Notes: generated by a model from the letters alone, not told the origin. 64,000 nt of DNA from Albula goreensis (GCA_022829145.1 CM040751.1:5769364-5833363), one strand, 5' to 3'; counted from the stretch's first letter, positions 22,841-35,219 are shown. Numbers and translations are program-made.

Positions 22841-24189
22841 TTGTATCGAGACACAACGCAGACCTGACTTTGACGGGTCTGCAGTCAAGATAGTGAGCGA
22901 TAGGCCCAGGGGCTGAAAAAACCCGACGTAATCGAGTGAAGCGGGGATGGTCGGACCTGGGTTGTCCGGTCAGGTTACCTAACCCCCCCCCACCAATTTT
23001 TTTTTCATTGCCTCCCTCTTTCTCTCTCTCCTCGGCTGTGATAACAGCATATTATGCTGTGTCTGTGTAACAATAGCCTTTCTCAAATGGACCCAGAAAA
23101 GAGCATGTCTCGGTTAAGGAGTGCTCTTTATGTGAAAGCGGATCATAATTCTCCATTGATGACAGCAAAGTGAATGTAGAGCATGAGGCAGATTCTTATC
23201 CCCTTCCTATTCCCTTTCTAAGAGGCGATGCTAGGGCATTCAAATATGATTTCAAAAATTGGGGACCTCACAGATAAACGGACTGACCTCACCACCATGA
23301 CGATGCATCTTGACCCATGAGCATCCAGGCCTGATAGCATTTTCATTTAAACATAAATATTAATTTACATTTTGTTATTTTACTGTGGTATATCTGAATG
23401 TTAATTTAACTGAAGAAAGTGAAGAATAGTGCTTCAATTATGCTGGAATTTTGAGGATAATACATGAAAATGTTTAATGTAGATAAGGGAAGGAGTCCAG
23501 GTGGTAGACGATGTGCTAAAAATGTATGTGCGATATTTAAATGCAGATTTTCAGTGACACATTGAAGGCAGATATGCCAAAGATTAATTGGCGTCTCTTC
23601 ATTTTGAAACTGCATTGACTCTTACTTTTGAAAGAAGGTTCGCCATGATGCAGTTGTACTCTTGCCATAGTCTGCCATTGTCCCTTTACTCCTGGCCATT
23701 ACTCATGCCGGTAGCGGTCCGCAAGGGGCCTGATTCATTAAGTGATTTTCAAAAAAAAGCAAAATAGATGACTATGAAAATGTCCGCTGTGTTTTTTTTT
23801 TTTTTTTTTTTGGCAGTATGAAATCAGCTTTTTTTCACAGCCTTTTTGGCGGAGTCATACCTCCCATGCTTTTTAAAGCTTTGTCACACAATTATGTGTT
23901 TCTGGCCCATGTAAGCCATGACCAGAAGTGATCCGTATTTGTCATGCTTACCACTTTTCGTGGTGCTTTACGCTTGATTTGAGACCACTCAGGTTTATAA
24001 TGCAAAAACAACACCAGAAATGACTGCTGTATATTCTTTCTGAAGAGCTGACATTCATGGAATATATTTTATCCCTCCCAAAAGCCAAATGCCTCGCTCG
24101 TAATCTAAATATATGATGCAGTGTGCATGGTAAGGCAACTAAAGATTCCAAAACTTCTGATGTACGGCTACAAGGAGACATAAAATGTT
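22841..24189. other. Non-coding stretch with a CpG-bearing remnant
   Basis: 22850-22985 holds CpG-containing unfamiliar sequence (CCGACGTAATCGAGTGAAGC, CGGACCTGGGTTGTCCGG) followed by a C10 run and T-rich DNA, possibly a transposon remnant. T20 at 23792-23811. No gene recognised. Confidence 0.5.
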
Positions 24190-24500
24190 TTTGCAAGCTT
24201 TGTGCCAGTGCTAGAATTACAAACAAGACCCAAGTTAACGACTGCATGCATACGTAAGTCGACCAACGCAGGGACTGAATTCATGGAAAGTGAAGGTATG
24301 ACGTGGCTCAAATGTCAAAACGTACATGCGGTTTCTGCCTCGGAGAGTCGCATAATCCGTTTTGTTTCGGAAGGGGAAAATTGACGAACCTGTTCAAGGC
24401 AGGCTTGAATGCCACCAATGGCAGTGATGAATCTCGGCCTTCAGCTCTGCCCGTTCAAGAGGACGGATTTCTAACCAGAGAGAGATGGCTACATCTCTGC
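24190..24500. promoter_or_regulatory. Candidate conserved non-coding island
   Basis: CpG-retaining block (CATACGTAAGTCGACCAACG, GAGAGTCGCATAATCCG, GAAAATTGACGAACCTG). Two overlapping + frames in different phases; neither is recognisable. Confidence 0.35.
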
Positions 24501-25064
24501 GTCTCTGCAAGCAAATAACTTTTTTTTTTTTGTTAAGAGACATTTAAATTATTGCCTCAACGTAAATCTCTCTTGTGGGAAATCGTAATCTGAACAGGGA
24601 AACCCAACGGTGTGAAGCAGCCTCCTCAATTTTACTCCAGCAGGGTCCACAAAGCAGTGATGCAGGCCATGCTTACATGGCTGACCCTATCCCAGTGTGA
24701 CAGGGGAGGCTGTGTTTATTTATTTGGTTATTTATTTGATTGTGAAAAAATCTGTTAAAAGTTATTGAGTTGTTGTTTCAGAAACCAGGCATTGGAATTG
24801 GAATAAACTTTGACTGTAAAAGAAAGAGAAGCAGAGACTGATTGTTCAGAGATCAGTTATAACACTGGAATATATACTGGAATGTATATGTGTATTAATA
24901 TATATAGTTATGTTACATGTGCTGCACCAGTATGATTCATTACATGAATTCATCTAAAATTGAAAGGAAATGGGTTAAATTTCTCTTTAAAATATCTGTT
25001 GCCATACTGTTTCAGCTCTAACTTCCAGAGGAACCACAGGTTTTTTTTTCCCTACATCACAGAT
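24501..25064. other. Non-coding spacer
   Basis: AT-rich sequence, T11 near 24520, ATATAT-rich near 24870-24905. Nothing recognised. Confidence 0.6.
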
Positions 25065-25340
25065 TTTATTTAGAGAAAAGAGATAAAAGCATCAACCGCC
25101 ATTTGATAGCTTCAGAATATCGTTCACAGCATCAGCATCTGGTACCTTCTCATCTCCGTGGAAACCACCGCTCAGGGTCTCTGCTGATGCGTCAGCCTCT
25201 CCCAGAATGCTAATCTCGCCGACTGAAACCTGCTGGCCCCCTGTGCCCGACATCTGAATAATCCATAACACCTGCTGGGTTCACCTGCCTTTCAGAGTCT
25301 TCCTCTTCTCCTCGCTCAGGGATAGGAAACCTTGCTACTG
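25065..25340. promoter_or_regulatory. Candidate conserved non-coding island
   Basis: Complex sequence with repeated GCATCAGCATC / CTGATGCGTCAGCC blocks (the latter an AP-1/MAF-like TGCGTCAGC core), GCTAATCTCGCCGACTGAAA and CCCGACATCTGAATAATCC. No known coding frame. Confidence 0.36.
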
Positions 25341-25789
25341 GAGACAGAATGTGGTGTATGTGTGTTTTTGTTCCAAGCCTGCCCTTGACAGAAAAAAAAA
25401 GAAAATCTTGGAAAAACCCCACACACCCTTTGGCTTTCTAAGATCAGGGTTTCATACTTGTTTGTTAACTGCTCGTTATTTTTCTCCCTGGTTGCTTTTC
25501 CTAGTCATTGTCATGCAAACGCTACTTTCTTCGACTGTGTCCCTTCTCATCTGTTCCTGAATGATATGTTTAGCTTGTAATTTTAGACATATATATTTAT
25601 GTTTAATGACGGCAATTTTTTTTTTTTTGAACAAAGCAAAGATTTTTGGAAGAGGAACTGAAAGAAAGTTCATCGCCCTTAAATGTGCTGGTTCCACAAA
25701 ATACTGTGATAACAGGGTATCAAGACACTGCTTTTTCCTCTTTCTGAGGCTATGATTTTCTCTCTTTCATCATTTCGCCTCATAGAGCT
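25341..25789. other. Non-coding spacer
   Basis: Nothing recognised; A10 at 25390 and T14 near 25616. Confidence 0.6.
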
Positions 25790-26170
25790 GCAAACAACTC
25801 ATTAAAAGGACTCAATACTCGGCCAAATTATTTCACCTACTGAGCCACTCAGGAACCATTTGGCGCTCATTATCTCAAATTCATTTTGGGGCAGATCATG
25901 TTTTGATAAACACTGAATTGTATTAGATGACTGTAATAACCCGATGCCTGGAGCTTTCAGTTTGTCGTGAAATTGGACACCTCCAATTGGACAGCTGTCG
26001 AAATAACCTGTAAAGCCTCGAAAGTATAAAGTCAGCAAGGCCTCTCATTTCAGTCATTGAATGACAGGGACTACTCAGTCAATGTGTATTATTGGTGAAA
26101 TGTGAGCTGACATTTCTTTTGAAGGGTTTTTCGAACCAACCTGCAGTTCTTCAAAGGAAAATATAACTGT
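25790..26170. promoter_or_regulatory. Candidate conserved non-coding island
   Basis: Contains CAATACTCGGCCAAATTATT, CATTTGGCGCTCATTATC, TTTGATAAACACTGAATTG and GACACCTCCAATTGGACAGC, with CCAATTGG as an 8-bp palindrome. Non-repetitive and without a credible frame. Confidence 0.4.
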
Positions 26171-27039
26171 AAAAGCTGGACTTCAGCCTGAATTTCTGCT
26201 GCTTAAATGTTTGGAAATGTTTCTCTTCCAGTCCTACGTTTCATAGAGATCTAAATAAAAAAAAAAAAGAATCGGCTAAATTCCTTTTCCCCATTTTTGC
26301 TGAGGTGGGACCTTATTTCACAGAAAATAAGTAAAAAAGCACAGATAACCATATTCATTTTATGAAGCCTGTCAAAAGAAATATATTTTCTCACAAACGC
26401 AGTGCATACAAGCAGCCACTAACCTCTTTTCATAAGCAGTGAAGAAACGCATTTTGCATCATTACTTTGGGGGCTAATGTATGATCGAGCGAATAGCAAA
26501 GCTACATAGTGAGATCTAGAGAAACGTGACTGACGCATTTTGCAGCCTACCGAATTAGAATTAAGTGATTTTTCAAGCTGTCACGTAGCGGGAAAGTTTT
26601 GGATGATATTATTGGTCAGATCAGTCATGTGTGCTGTTTTGAAGATTGCATATATAACAGATGGCTTGTCATTGGGATTGTAGATATAACAGATGGCATG
26701 TCATTTGCCGTAAAAGATTTAAACATATTAATGTGATATGGGTTGTGCCTTGCATGGCTAAGTGCACCCAGCTAAGAAGCTATGATTCTTTATGAACCTC
26801 ATTATCATAATGGGTGGAGCTACTGCATGTCAATCAGTGACTTGTGAAGCCATCAAAAAGCACCATGCTAAAGCACAACAGCTAAAACCAGTTGAATGAA
26901 ATAAATAGATTTTGTTGTTCATGAAACTTTGCTTCCCCATCACGACAAAACAGAGATCATTGTAAAGATCTCATAGCTTTTGCACTGCCCAGTAATAAAA
27001 CAAGAATTTTTCACAAGAATGCTCTAACAGCGATAAAAG
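26171..27039. other. Non-coding spacer with a 32-bp duplication
   Basis: Two adjacent copies of a roughly 32-bp unit containing ATATAACAGATGG start near 26644 and 26676. Otherwise nothing recognised. Confidence 0.55.
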
Positions 27040-27475
27040 TCAGGAAAAAAAGGTGGAAGGAATACTTGAAAAATGTGATGAGATATCGGTACAGAACGGT
27101 TTACACTTATCGAAAGTGGAGGCTGAGTTTTATTTGAAAAGTGCACTGCTAACATTCCTCTCCGGCAGAAATCTTTTGTGGCTCGCCTCCGCTGATACTG
27201 CCTTTGAAAGGGGGGGCATTGTTTTCTCTCTGCATGCTCCTCCGACTCTCTTGCAGGCTACCAAGGACAGTCGCGCAAACACGGAGAGCGATCGTTTTCC
27301 AATCACTTTTCTTCAGTCTGCTTTCACTGGCTGTCAAGGCTCCCTCTTTAAGCCGGGCCTCGCGTTGTCTCCCATAGTCAGGCGACCTTGTAGGCGGACG
27401 TGGGCTTGCCCGTTTTTTTTTCATGCACCGAACCTCTCACTCAAGGTACGAGCCGTTATTATGTCCTAGCCTATG
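27040..27475. promoter_or_regulatory. Candidate conserved island or unrecognised exon-like block
   Basis: Less AT-rich, with CpGs (ACAGTCGCGCAAACACGGAG, GAGCGATCGTTTTCC, AAGCCGGGCCTCGCG, AGGCGACCTTGTAGGCGG). Both strands have frames across it (+ 27053-27469, - 27149-27424). Neither resembles a known protein, and two opposed frames of similar length suggest composition, not coding. Confidence 0.35.
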
Positions 27476-28547
27476 GGTCTTTCACCGCTTTGCGTTTCCT
27501 TTCACATTTTCTTACAGTTTTCTTACAATACAATTATGATTAACATAAATGCACACAGTGGACAATGTATAATTTCACAGGACATTGTTTTCATTATAAA
27601 TGTGTTGTAAAATATTTTACAATCAATAATTGAATGACAATAGTATATGTCACTATTCAATTTGAGTAATGCATAAAAAACAGAAATGTATTACTTCTGT
27701 CCATTCTAAGATACATAGTGCCAGGCAAATAATATTAATTGGTAATGTGTCTTTCAAATCAGTACCATGGTAACAAGTCTCTTCATAGCATCAGGTACTT
27801 ACCAAATCATTGTTCTCTCACATGGGGATGAGGTAATTTAAAATTCCTCTATATATCTGATGCATGAAGCGGATTGTTTGAGATATGTATTTATATCATG
27901 CTGTCACCACCACTGTGTTTCTGTATGTGCTCTGACACCACCGTTAGCCGCAGCTAATTCACACCCCAGCGGGTTCGCACCATTATGCGGCCCAACAGGA
28001 GGTTCAAGTTTGGTGGAAATGAGGCAGAATCGTGAGTTATCACCTTGTGATAGTGTTTTTGTCCTTTTTTTGTGTTTTTTTTATGATGACATTTTATGCA
28101 GGTATACATATATATATATGTATGCATGTACATATTTTATTTATTTGTTTGTTTGTTTGTTTGTTTGTTTAGCCCTTCTGTACGTATGCATCCAAATGGA
28201 GAACAAAGTTTTTTTCTTCCACAAACACATTTTACTTTTCAGTCCACTGCAAGAAAAAAAAAAATGTATCAACCTCCCCGAATTTAAATCTGAGAAGATA
28301 TCCCTACTGGTTAAATAAAAGTTATAGAAACGAATAAACAAAACATGAAAGTATGCTCTCTCTGGCCGAGGAGAACGAAGGGGTTGAAAGATATGCCCTG
28401 AAAGAACAGAGGAGATCGATGGGGTTTTGGGACACATTTTTGAAGGAGTGAAGACTCTGAACACATCTTTCTGACACCCTAAAATTCCACGGCCTCCTGG
28501 TCAGCTGTCAGTAACTCTGTGTGAGAACCATTTTTGACACCATTCAA
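27476..28547. other. Non-coding stretch with TTTG microsatellite
   Basis: (AT)n at about 28108-28119 and (TTTG)6-7 at 28144-28170. AT-rich around them; no gene recognised. Confidence 0.65.
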
Positions 28548-28601
28548 AAGTTTGAGTGACTCATATCTAAGTTATTTTGGAGATATGAGTCACTAAAACT
28601 T
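28548..28601. repeat. 21-bp inverted repeat
   Basis: The left arm at 28548-28568 and the right arm at 28581-28601 are reverse complements with a single mismatch. The central AGTGACTCATATCT / AGATATGAGTCACT is perfect; the spacer is 12 nt. Each arm contains TGACTCA (AP-1-type). Confidence 0.88.
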
Positions 28602-28694
28602 GGGATAGATTTATTGACATTTGAAGGGTGTTATTATTTTGTGTGCTGAGGGGAAATGTCAGTGTTTACTTCCTGATGATACATGCATTGATAC

Positions 28695-28780
28695 TTTGTG
28701 TGTGTGTGTGCATGCGTGCGTGCGTGCGTGCCTGCATGTGTACATATATATACATATATATATACACACATACACACACA
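28695..28780. repeat. Compound GT/GCGT/AT/AC microsatellite, strictly alternating purine-pyrimidine
   Basis: A GT run passes into (GCGT)n, then TACATATATA blocks, then ACACAC. Purine and pyrimidine alternate over about 86 bp with a single break at 28731-28732 (CC). The two ends (TGTGTG and CACACA) are also mutually complementary. Confidence 0.92.
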
Positions 28781-30189
28781 ATGTATCAACGCATGTACTT
28801 GGGAATATCGATGCAATTCTACTTATTACCAGTAGGTGGACCAATAGGTAGTACATGGAATTCCTGGCCACCGCTTCTCTATGCCATATTGAGAGCCACC
28901 TGTTGAGAACCAAGCCTATTATTTCTGAATGCAAATTCCCTTTCATATCCAATGTTTATATTTACAAGTCTTATGTGCAGAAAGTGGAGATTCTCTCCCC
29001 GAGGTTATGCGTGTTTCTCCTTTTTGATGCCACTTGGACTTGGAAAAAAGGGTACATCTGAAATGGAAGGTCCATTTACTACAAATGGACTCCTCTGTAT
29101 GGTCTGGCTCCTGCTGTCTTCATTCACTCAATGCAGAGAAATATTTTGCAGTTACCTGTGCAATGCACATGCAGTGGCATAGCTAATGCAGTGATGGCAG
29201 GTGCAGTGATTGGTCCAAATGGAGCCCCTCCCATTTTTGACTCATTGAAACTTCACTTTACCTGGCAGTGCCCTTGTTAACATGTATTTATGTCATAATG
29301 GGACGTGCAGTAACTCTTAAAATTAATTTCAGATGAGATGCAAAGTAAGTAGTTCTGTTTACATTGTTTTATTCCAGAAAAAAATAAAGATAAAAAAAAT
29401 CTATGTATGAAAAATCAGACAGATGTTTAAACCCCCAAAATGCAGGGACTGAGGTAGTAAGGACTCTGGTAGTAAGGACTCCTTGTGGAAATACTGCTTT
29501 TTTATTTTATCCACCCATGCTGTTAAACTTTCCATTTTAAAAAATAAAGTTCATTTGAATTTAATTAGGTCAATGTCACTAGTATTCTCTAACATTACAT
29601 CATGATTATTACCCAGTATTGTATTCTTGCATATCTTGGACATTTCCCAGTTTTTGCTCATAAAAATGTTTAGGATTTGCTATTCTTGCAGTTTCATATC
29701 TCACGTCTGGACAGAATATTACTGGAAAGTGCTATGTTCCTGAAACGGAATAACAAGTAATTGGAAAATGTGACAGCTGCTTAATTTAATATATACAATT
29801 TTAAGTCTCAGCAAACAGTGAACTTGTATTGCAGTGAAACAATAACAAAAAACAGTGTGTCATCATATGCTTTCCACTACTCATTGCAAAATATTAATTT
29901 ATCTTTGGAATATATTTTTCATCATCATGGCAGGTATACCAGTCCAAGGGTCATACCCAGTGGCCAGTTTGTAAAAAAAAAAAAAAAAACAAAATTCAAG
30001 GGGGATGGTCTGCATTGGAGTGGAAGGATTGTGGGATATGCCTACATTTTTTATATTCATGCATAATCATAAGAAAAAAAGTCAGAAAATGTACTTGTAA
30101 CTTCTATTTATGAATACAAAAACTATCAAAAACTACCCAAGTTATTTACAATGTTGTTTTATTTATCTAATAATAACAACAATCAATAA
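28781..30189. other. Long AT-rich non-coding stretch
   Basis: No gene recognised. GGTAGTAAGGACT is directly duplicated at about 29453-29483. A17 near 29972. 29160-29260 is not clearly repetitive. Confidence 0.55.
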
Positions 30190-30690
30190 ATGGTGTGCAA
30201 AACAAACCTAGTCTGAAACCACAGTGAACATTTTTTCCAAACCTTTTTCATGTCAATCTTGAAATAATCAAAAAGTTTTAGGATTATGACATCTAAAACG
30301 AAGAGGGGAAAGAAGAAATATTGGAAGGGTTTTGCCCTTAAAGACCATGTGATAATGTCAGTCAAATTTAATCAAAATGTGAGTCCATGACACTGACCCT
30401 GTCAATCCCTTTCATTGAAAAGGTCAGAAAACTAAGACATTCAAACATCTATTCAAAGGGTCACTTTTAAAGGTAGATATTTTTGCAGTTAAAGACCATG
30501 TGATAATATGTAAAAGAATCAAATCAGGTTTTGTCTCAAACCACTGTGGAGTCCATGCCAGTTATTCATTTTGGTCCCCCTGTCATTCAAAATTCAGAAA
30601 AGGGGACTTACCGAAAACTAAGCCATTCTGGAAATTCATGTGCTTTTTTCAAAGATACAACCTTTAACTCAAATTGGTAATATATTTTGT
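30190..30690. repeat. Diverged tandem duplication, period about 151 bp
   Basis: TTAAAGACCATGTGATAAT occurs at about 30338 and 30489. Downstream blocks also pair: GAGTCCATGACACTGACC with GAGTCCATGCCAGTTATTC, CTGTCAATCCCTTTCATT with CTGTCATTCAAAATTC, and AAAACTAAGACATTC with AAAACTAAGCCATTC. A weaker third copy may precede them. Confidence 0.7.
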
Positions 30691-30984
30691 AATTAAACAA
30701 TGGTTTTAAACTCTAAAAGAATGCAAAACAGAAGGTCTTCCACTTGGGGTCTCCTGGAAGTCAGTTAATGAAATTAGTCAGTCAGCTGTTATCGGATAGC
30801 TATGTCCTGCAAATAACTTTGTTGTTTTACACTGAAAAGCTGTTGCTCATTTTCAGAATATCAAACCTATATATACAATATAACATAATCTGCTGTTCTG
30901 ATTCTAATGTGTAACAATAACCCAAAGTTCTAAGTAATTTGTACTGTGCGTCATATAAGTTGTCAACAATTTACTCCATTAGTG

Positions 30985-31420
30985 CCCTCCCCCTTTGCAG
31001 GCTGGGTAATTCGGTGTCCCGAGGGGAAATTAATCCCCTTCTGTGGCAGCACACCGCAGCTTTACAGGAAATTGCTTCACACTGTTAACTTCTCCGTCTT
31101 CCAAGTGTTTTTTTTTCCCCTCCGCTCTCATTTTAATATCTACTGTTTAATGTTTCGCAAAATGAGCCGCTGAGAGAAGAAAGGCCTTTTGTAATTCATT
31201 TGAGAAAACCATGATTGAAAAAAAGGCCAAGCAACAAGGCAGGAGACGTACCGTTGCGTGTTTGAGTTGTTTGAAATTACCATGCCGACTTCCTGAAATT
31301 TTTCCTTTGCACTCGGTAGACTTTTTGCCTTCCCTCTCCAGTGGATGCTGGTCAAGATCTATTGCAATTAAGCCTTTAGCTGTGAATATCAGAGAAGTAA
31401 TTAGAAAAAAATGAAATGCG
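30985..31420. promoter_or_regulatory. Candidate conserved non-coding island
   Basis: GGGTAATTCGGTGTCCCGAG, GAAATTAATCCCCTTC (bicoid/OTX-type TAATCCC core), TAATGTTTCGCAAAATGAGC and GACGTACCGTTGCGTG stand out from AT-rich flanks. No recognisable frame. Confidence 0.4.
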
Positions 31421-34096
31421 AAACAGATGTGGTTCTATCAAAATACTCAACAGATATGCTGTTGGTAATTAAAGTATGAGGTCTGCTTCAATGCTCCTTC
31501 ATACTTTGAAAGTCAAGACTGACTGGATCTGAGATGTAATGCATGAAAAAAAAGCTTGTCTTTGAGGTAAACATTTGTAACAGAGAAAAAACACAACTCC
31601 AATGCGTTCAATGCCACTCACGATTCATATGCTTAACATGCTGTGTGTCATGTGGTGTGTTGTAAGTCCTGCAGTGTTGCTGGTTTGCCATTTTAAATAT
31701 GTACTGCTATTATGTGCACTCAGTGCACAAACTATACCATGGCTTTTGCGGGAACTCACTTTTTTACTGGGGGGGGTATTTGCATGTGCCTCAAAAAACC
31801 TAAATTAAACTGAATTTGTGATGTATCACCCTCATGCATGAATCATACATCAATAAGAGTCAAATTGTATGCATGATCTATGATGATGAAGATACAGAAA
31901 AATAGAAATGCATCGCAAACAAAGCATATTGTCATTATTTTACAGACCAAAATTTCACAAATCATGTTTTCAGGGGAACTCATGTCTTATTAAAAGGAGC
32001 CAAGCTCCCCCTGGCTCCCCTGTAGTTCACACCCTGTGTATACTTCTTAAATAATATATAAAAGAACATAAATGCCAACATAATAAAATTGCATTTTGTA
32101 AAAACAGCCAGTATAATAAACACAAATGCATAAATTCAATGTTGTGGTATGAGTGCATTGGAAATGAACTCATCCCTTATTTTTGCTGCCTGCTGTGACC
32201 ACATGTAGTCTAGCTATCTGTTGTGCTAAAAATGTATCATTAGTGTTTTGTGTGAAAGGAACCAAAAATCACTTGTCATTATAGTGCTTTGCTGATTTAG
32301 ATTCATCTGTTGACATTGTGGATATGTCTTCATGTGGTGTAAGCAATGGAAAAATGAGATTCTGGAAGGAATAACCATGGATAGCACATTCTATACTTTA
32401 ATGTTCATGTGGAATATGATAGATATGTAGCTTTAAGCATGCAGAGGGCAATTAAAAACAACTCACCTTCCTTTTTTTATTCTAAAGATTGCCAAATGTC
32501 ATAAATCCAGCAGAAGGATCTAGTTAGTTCAGCTCTTGTCTCCTAACCTGAGGCTGCCTCACCTTATCTTCTCGCTGCAGACTGACATGTCTCCCTGGCT
32601 GCTTGTTCTGTTTTACCATCAGTTATGTCTCTTGGTTTTAATTCCAACTCCACAAGTTTGCAGCAGATGATGTTTCTGAATTTGAAACCATTGGACTTCC
32701 TGAGCTTCCCTGCTAGTTTATTAGACTGTGTACTTTATTTGTTTTCCCTTCTGTATTTTCATGTGTTATTTGCCTTGTGTGTCTTTTTATATAATATTTC
32801 TCCCAGTAATTTATAGTTTATTAATCCATCAGGTGGCACTACATGTTTTTAATATTTCTGTTTTTTTATGGATGTGGTGTGTAAACCCATGGTAATTTCA
32901 TTTTTGCAATAAAGCAGTTTAAATAAACTAATTATCACTCAAACCAACGGTAATCAAATATCAGTGAAAGTCCTTTGACCATATATTCAGTGAGACAGTT
33001 TTCAGTTGTCAGAACCCATTTTGAGATGCCAGCTTGTTTCGTGAAACATATGCTTGATTTTTCGAAGCATATGTATAGGTGAAGCAATTAAATTGAATGT
33101 AGGTCAGCATTTTCATCTTTTTTTTGTTTAATTCTCCAGTTCTCTGTCTCATTCATGACAAGGTGCAAGTCTCAACATCTGTCTCAAACAAAGATGTTTC
33201 ATTACTTTGTCTTGTCCTTTAATGCAAATGTTTTGGCATCAGACTACCATCTTGTTATTTTACAAAATAGACAAAAAAACACCTTTATATAATCAAGATA
33301 TTTTCCACTGTTAATAAAAGAGAAAGGTGCAACTCCAATTTCTTTGGCTCAAAATACTTGATGTATCAAAAATGACAAGCATGTAAGAAATATTGAGGAT
33401 AAGTTGGGTATCAACTATGAATTGAATCTTACTGTATTTCTGTGTGATTACTTTCTTGGACATCACCATATGTTTCATTTCTCTCAGTTCATGTCTTTTT
33501 TCTTTCAAGTTTTCTGTCATATCAGTTAAGTCAACTGTCTTTCAAACTTAAATTGAGCGAGATCAGTGGTCTGTTGCAGGTCTTTTTTTGCAGTGGATCA
33601 TGCTCTGAATGAGATACACATATACGGGTTTTCAACTGTCCAAATGTTTTGAACTGTAATAACAAACATGCCATCCCAGCTAAATGTCTCTGTGTTGAAA
33701 CAGCTCCCTGTGTTTACAACTCATTCATAACCCAACTCATAAACCTGAAGAACTCAGTTGATTACCCTGGGTAATTTATTATTACACTCCGCATAAACTC
33801 TTGTAAGAATATAAAGTGCACTATTAAACTGAAGGTTTGGACTCTTAGCAACCCACAAGCGTTCCTCTTGGTGAATAATTATTATCAGAATATTGCGACA
33901 TCTGAATATGGTGTGCAGCTCAAGTAGCACTCCAGTTAACTGAGCAGATTGAGCTGGAAGCTCTTGCCTCATGCTAGGTTAATGACTGAAATCATGTTGC
34001 ATGAATTGTCCTTGGAAGATTTTTCCAAATGTATTTTCCAATCATGTTGTATTTGGCTAAACCAATGTTGCCCCACTGTCCTGCAACAATTCTTGC
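31421..34096. other. Long AT-rich non-coding stretch
   Basis: No gene, no repeat family recognised over about 2.7 kb. Short frames on both strands match nothing. Confidence 0.6.
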
Positions 34097-34575
34097 TGCG
34101 TTCCAATTCTCAGATTTTGTGTCCTTGTCTCCTCTACTCGTTTCCTCATCTCCTCCATGCCCTGGAAACCTGTCTATGTGTCCTCCCTTCCTCCACTGTT
34201 CCAAAAGGTAGGAGACAAGATTTTGCCTCCTCCACTCGCCACCTCAGCTACCCTAAATGAAGGTATGCTACCTTTTCACTTTTCTGGGTGACATCATTGT
34301 GCTCACAACCAGTCAGGTTAAAAGACCATCCCACAGAATATTTTGATCGGCTTAGGTATCCTCGCAATCAGTCGAAGTTACACGATTGCATCAATAGCTG
34401 AGGTCGACTTTGATGACGGGCTAATCAGATTAGCTGTTCCAATTTTCATTTCATCTCCTCCTTTCCTTGTCTCCTCCACTTGTTTCCTCCCCTCCTTTCC
34501 TCCACATACTTCCAGGGTAGGAGATGACAGGAGGAGATGAGGAGATGAGGAAAAAGTATTGGAACGCACCCCTGG
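34097..34575. mobile_element. Fold-back MITE with pyrimidine/purine arms
   Basis: The left end reads TGCGTTCCAATT (34097-34108) and the right end is its inverse, ATTGGAACGCA (34558-34568), followed by CCCCTGG. The arms are long CTCC/TCTCC pyrimidine stretches on the left and GGAGGAGATGAGG purine stretches on the right, so each half also folds on itself. A second GTTCCAAT at 34436-34443 makes 34436-34565 a complete palindrome-like subunit. No coding capacity. Read inward from the right the end is CAGGGGTGCGTTCC, and a CAGGG start is usual for hAT elements, but the left end lacks CAGGGG and I see no 8-bp target duplication. Confidence 0.65.
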
Positions 34576-35219
34576 TCCTGTCAGTTCCAAATGAGGTCAG
34601 AGTGTATACTCGGTCACATCATCTCCCAGTGAGCACAAGTTCTTGTCCGCTAGGTATAGCTCATCTTATTATGTAGTTGCCTGAGGGGTTATCATTCCAA
34701 TAGCTGTTCAAAGCAGTGGCTGACTGCACATACTTCACTTCAAAGCACTTGTGCTAACATATAGATAGTGGGGAAGTAATAGTGATGCATTTGGATGGGG
34801 TCAAGTGTCACAGAATGGCCATCAGCTGTATGTCAACTGGCTTAAGCTTTTCCTGAGGAAAAGCTTGGATGGGAGATCTCTGATGAACACATTTAAGAAA
34901 TATCTCTATTTTGTTGAGTGGTGTTGTTGGAGAAGTATTTCCTCTGGTTCAAATAAAAGCAAACCCAATGCCACAGGACAGTGACAGGGTTTTACATATG
35001 TTCGGCTTTACATATGTTAAAAATAGGCCCTTCTTTTTTATTAAATACCCCATGTCATGAATTGCAGAGAGCAGGTATTTCATGATATCTTGGCAAAAAC
35101 ATTCTGGCACAAATAGCTGCCACAAAACATTGAGCTTCTGTCCCTCTCTCTTCACTGTGAATACATTTTGGTAGTTTTTAGCTGAAATGTATACCATTAT
35201 AACCAACCCAAACCAGAAG
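34576..35219. other. Non-coding spacer
   Basis: No gene recognised; contains the palindrome at 34844-34866. Confidence 0.6.
34844..34866. repeat. Perfect 11-bp palindrome with one-base centre
   Basis: AAGCTTTTCCT, then G, then AGGAAAAGCTT. No transposon body recognised around it. Confidence 0.9.

Noticed and set aside
27053..27469. 138-codon frame on + with a 91-codon frame opposite
   Set aside because: Neither resembles a known protein. Open frames on both strands of a GC-richer block are a composition effect.
29445..29490. GAGGTAGTAAGGACT, reminiscent of the let-7 seed
   Set aside because: Only the first ten or so bases resemble let-7, the motif is a direct duplication, and no hairpin partner is present.
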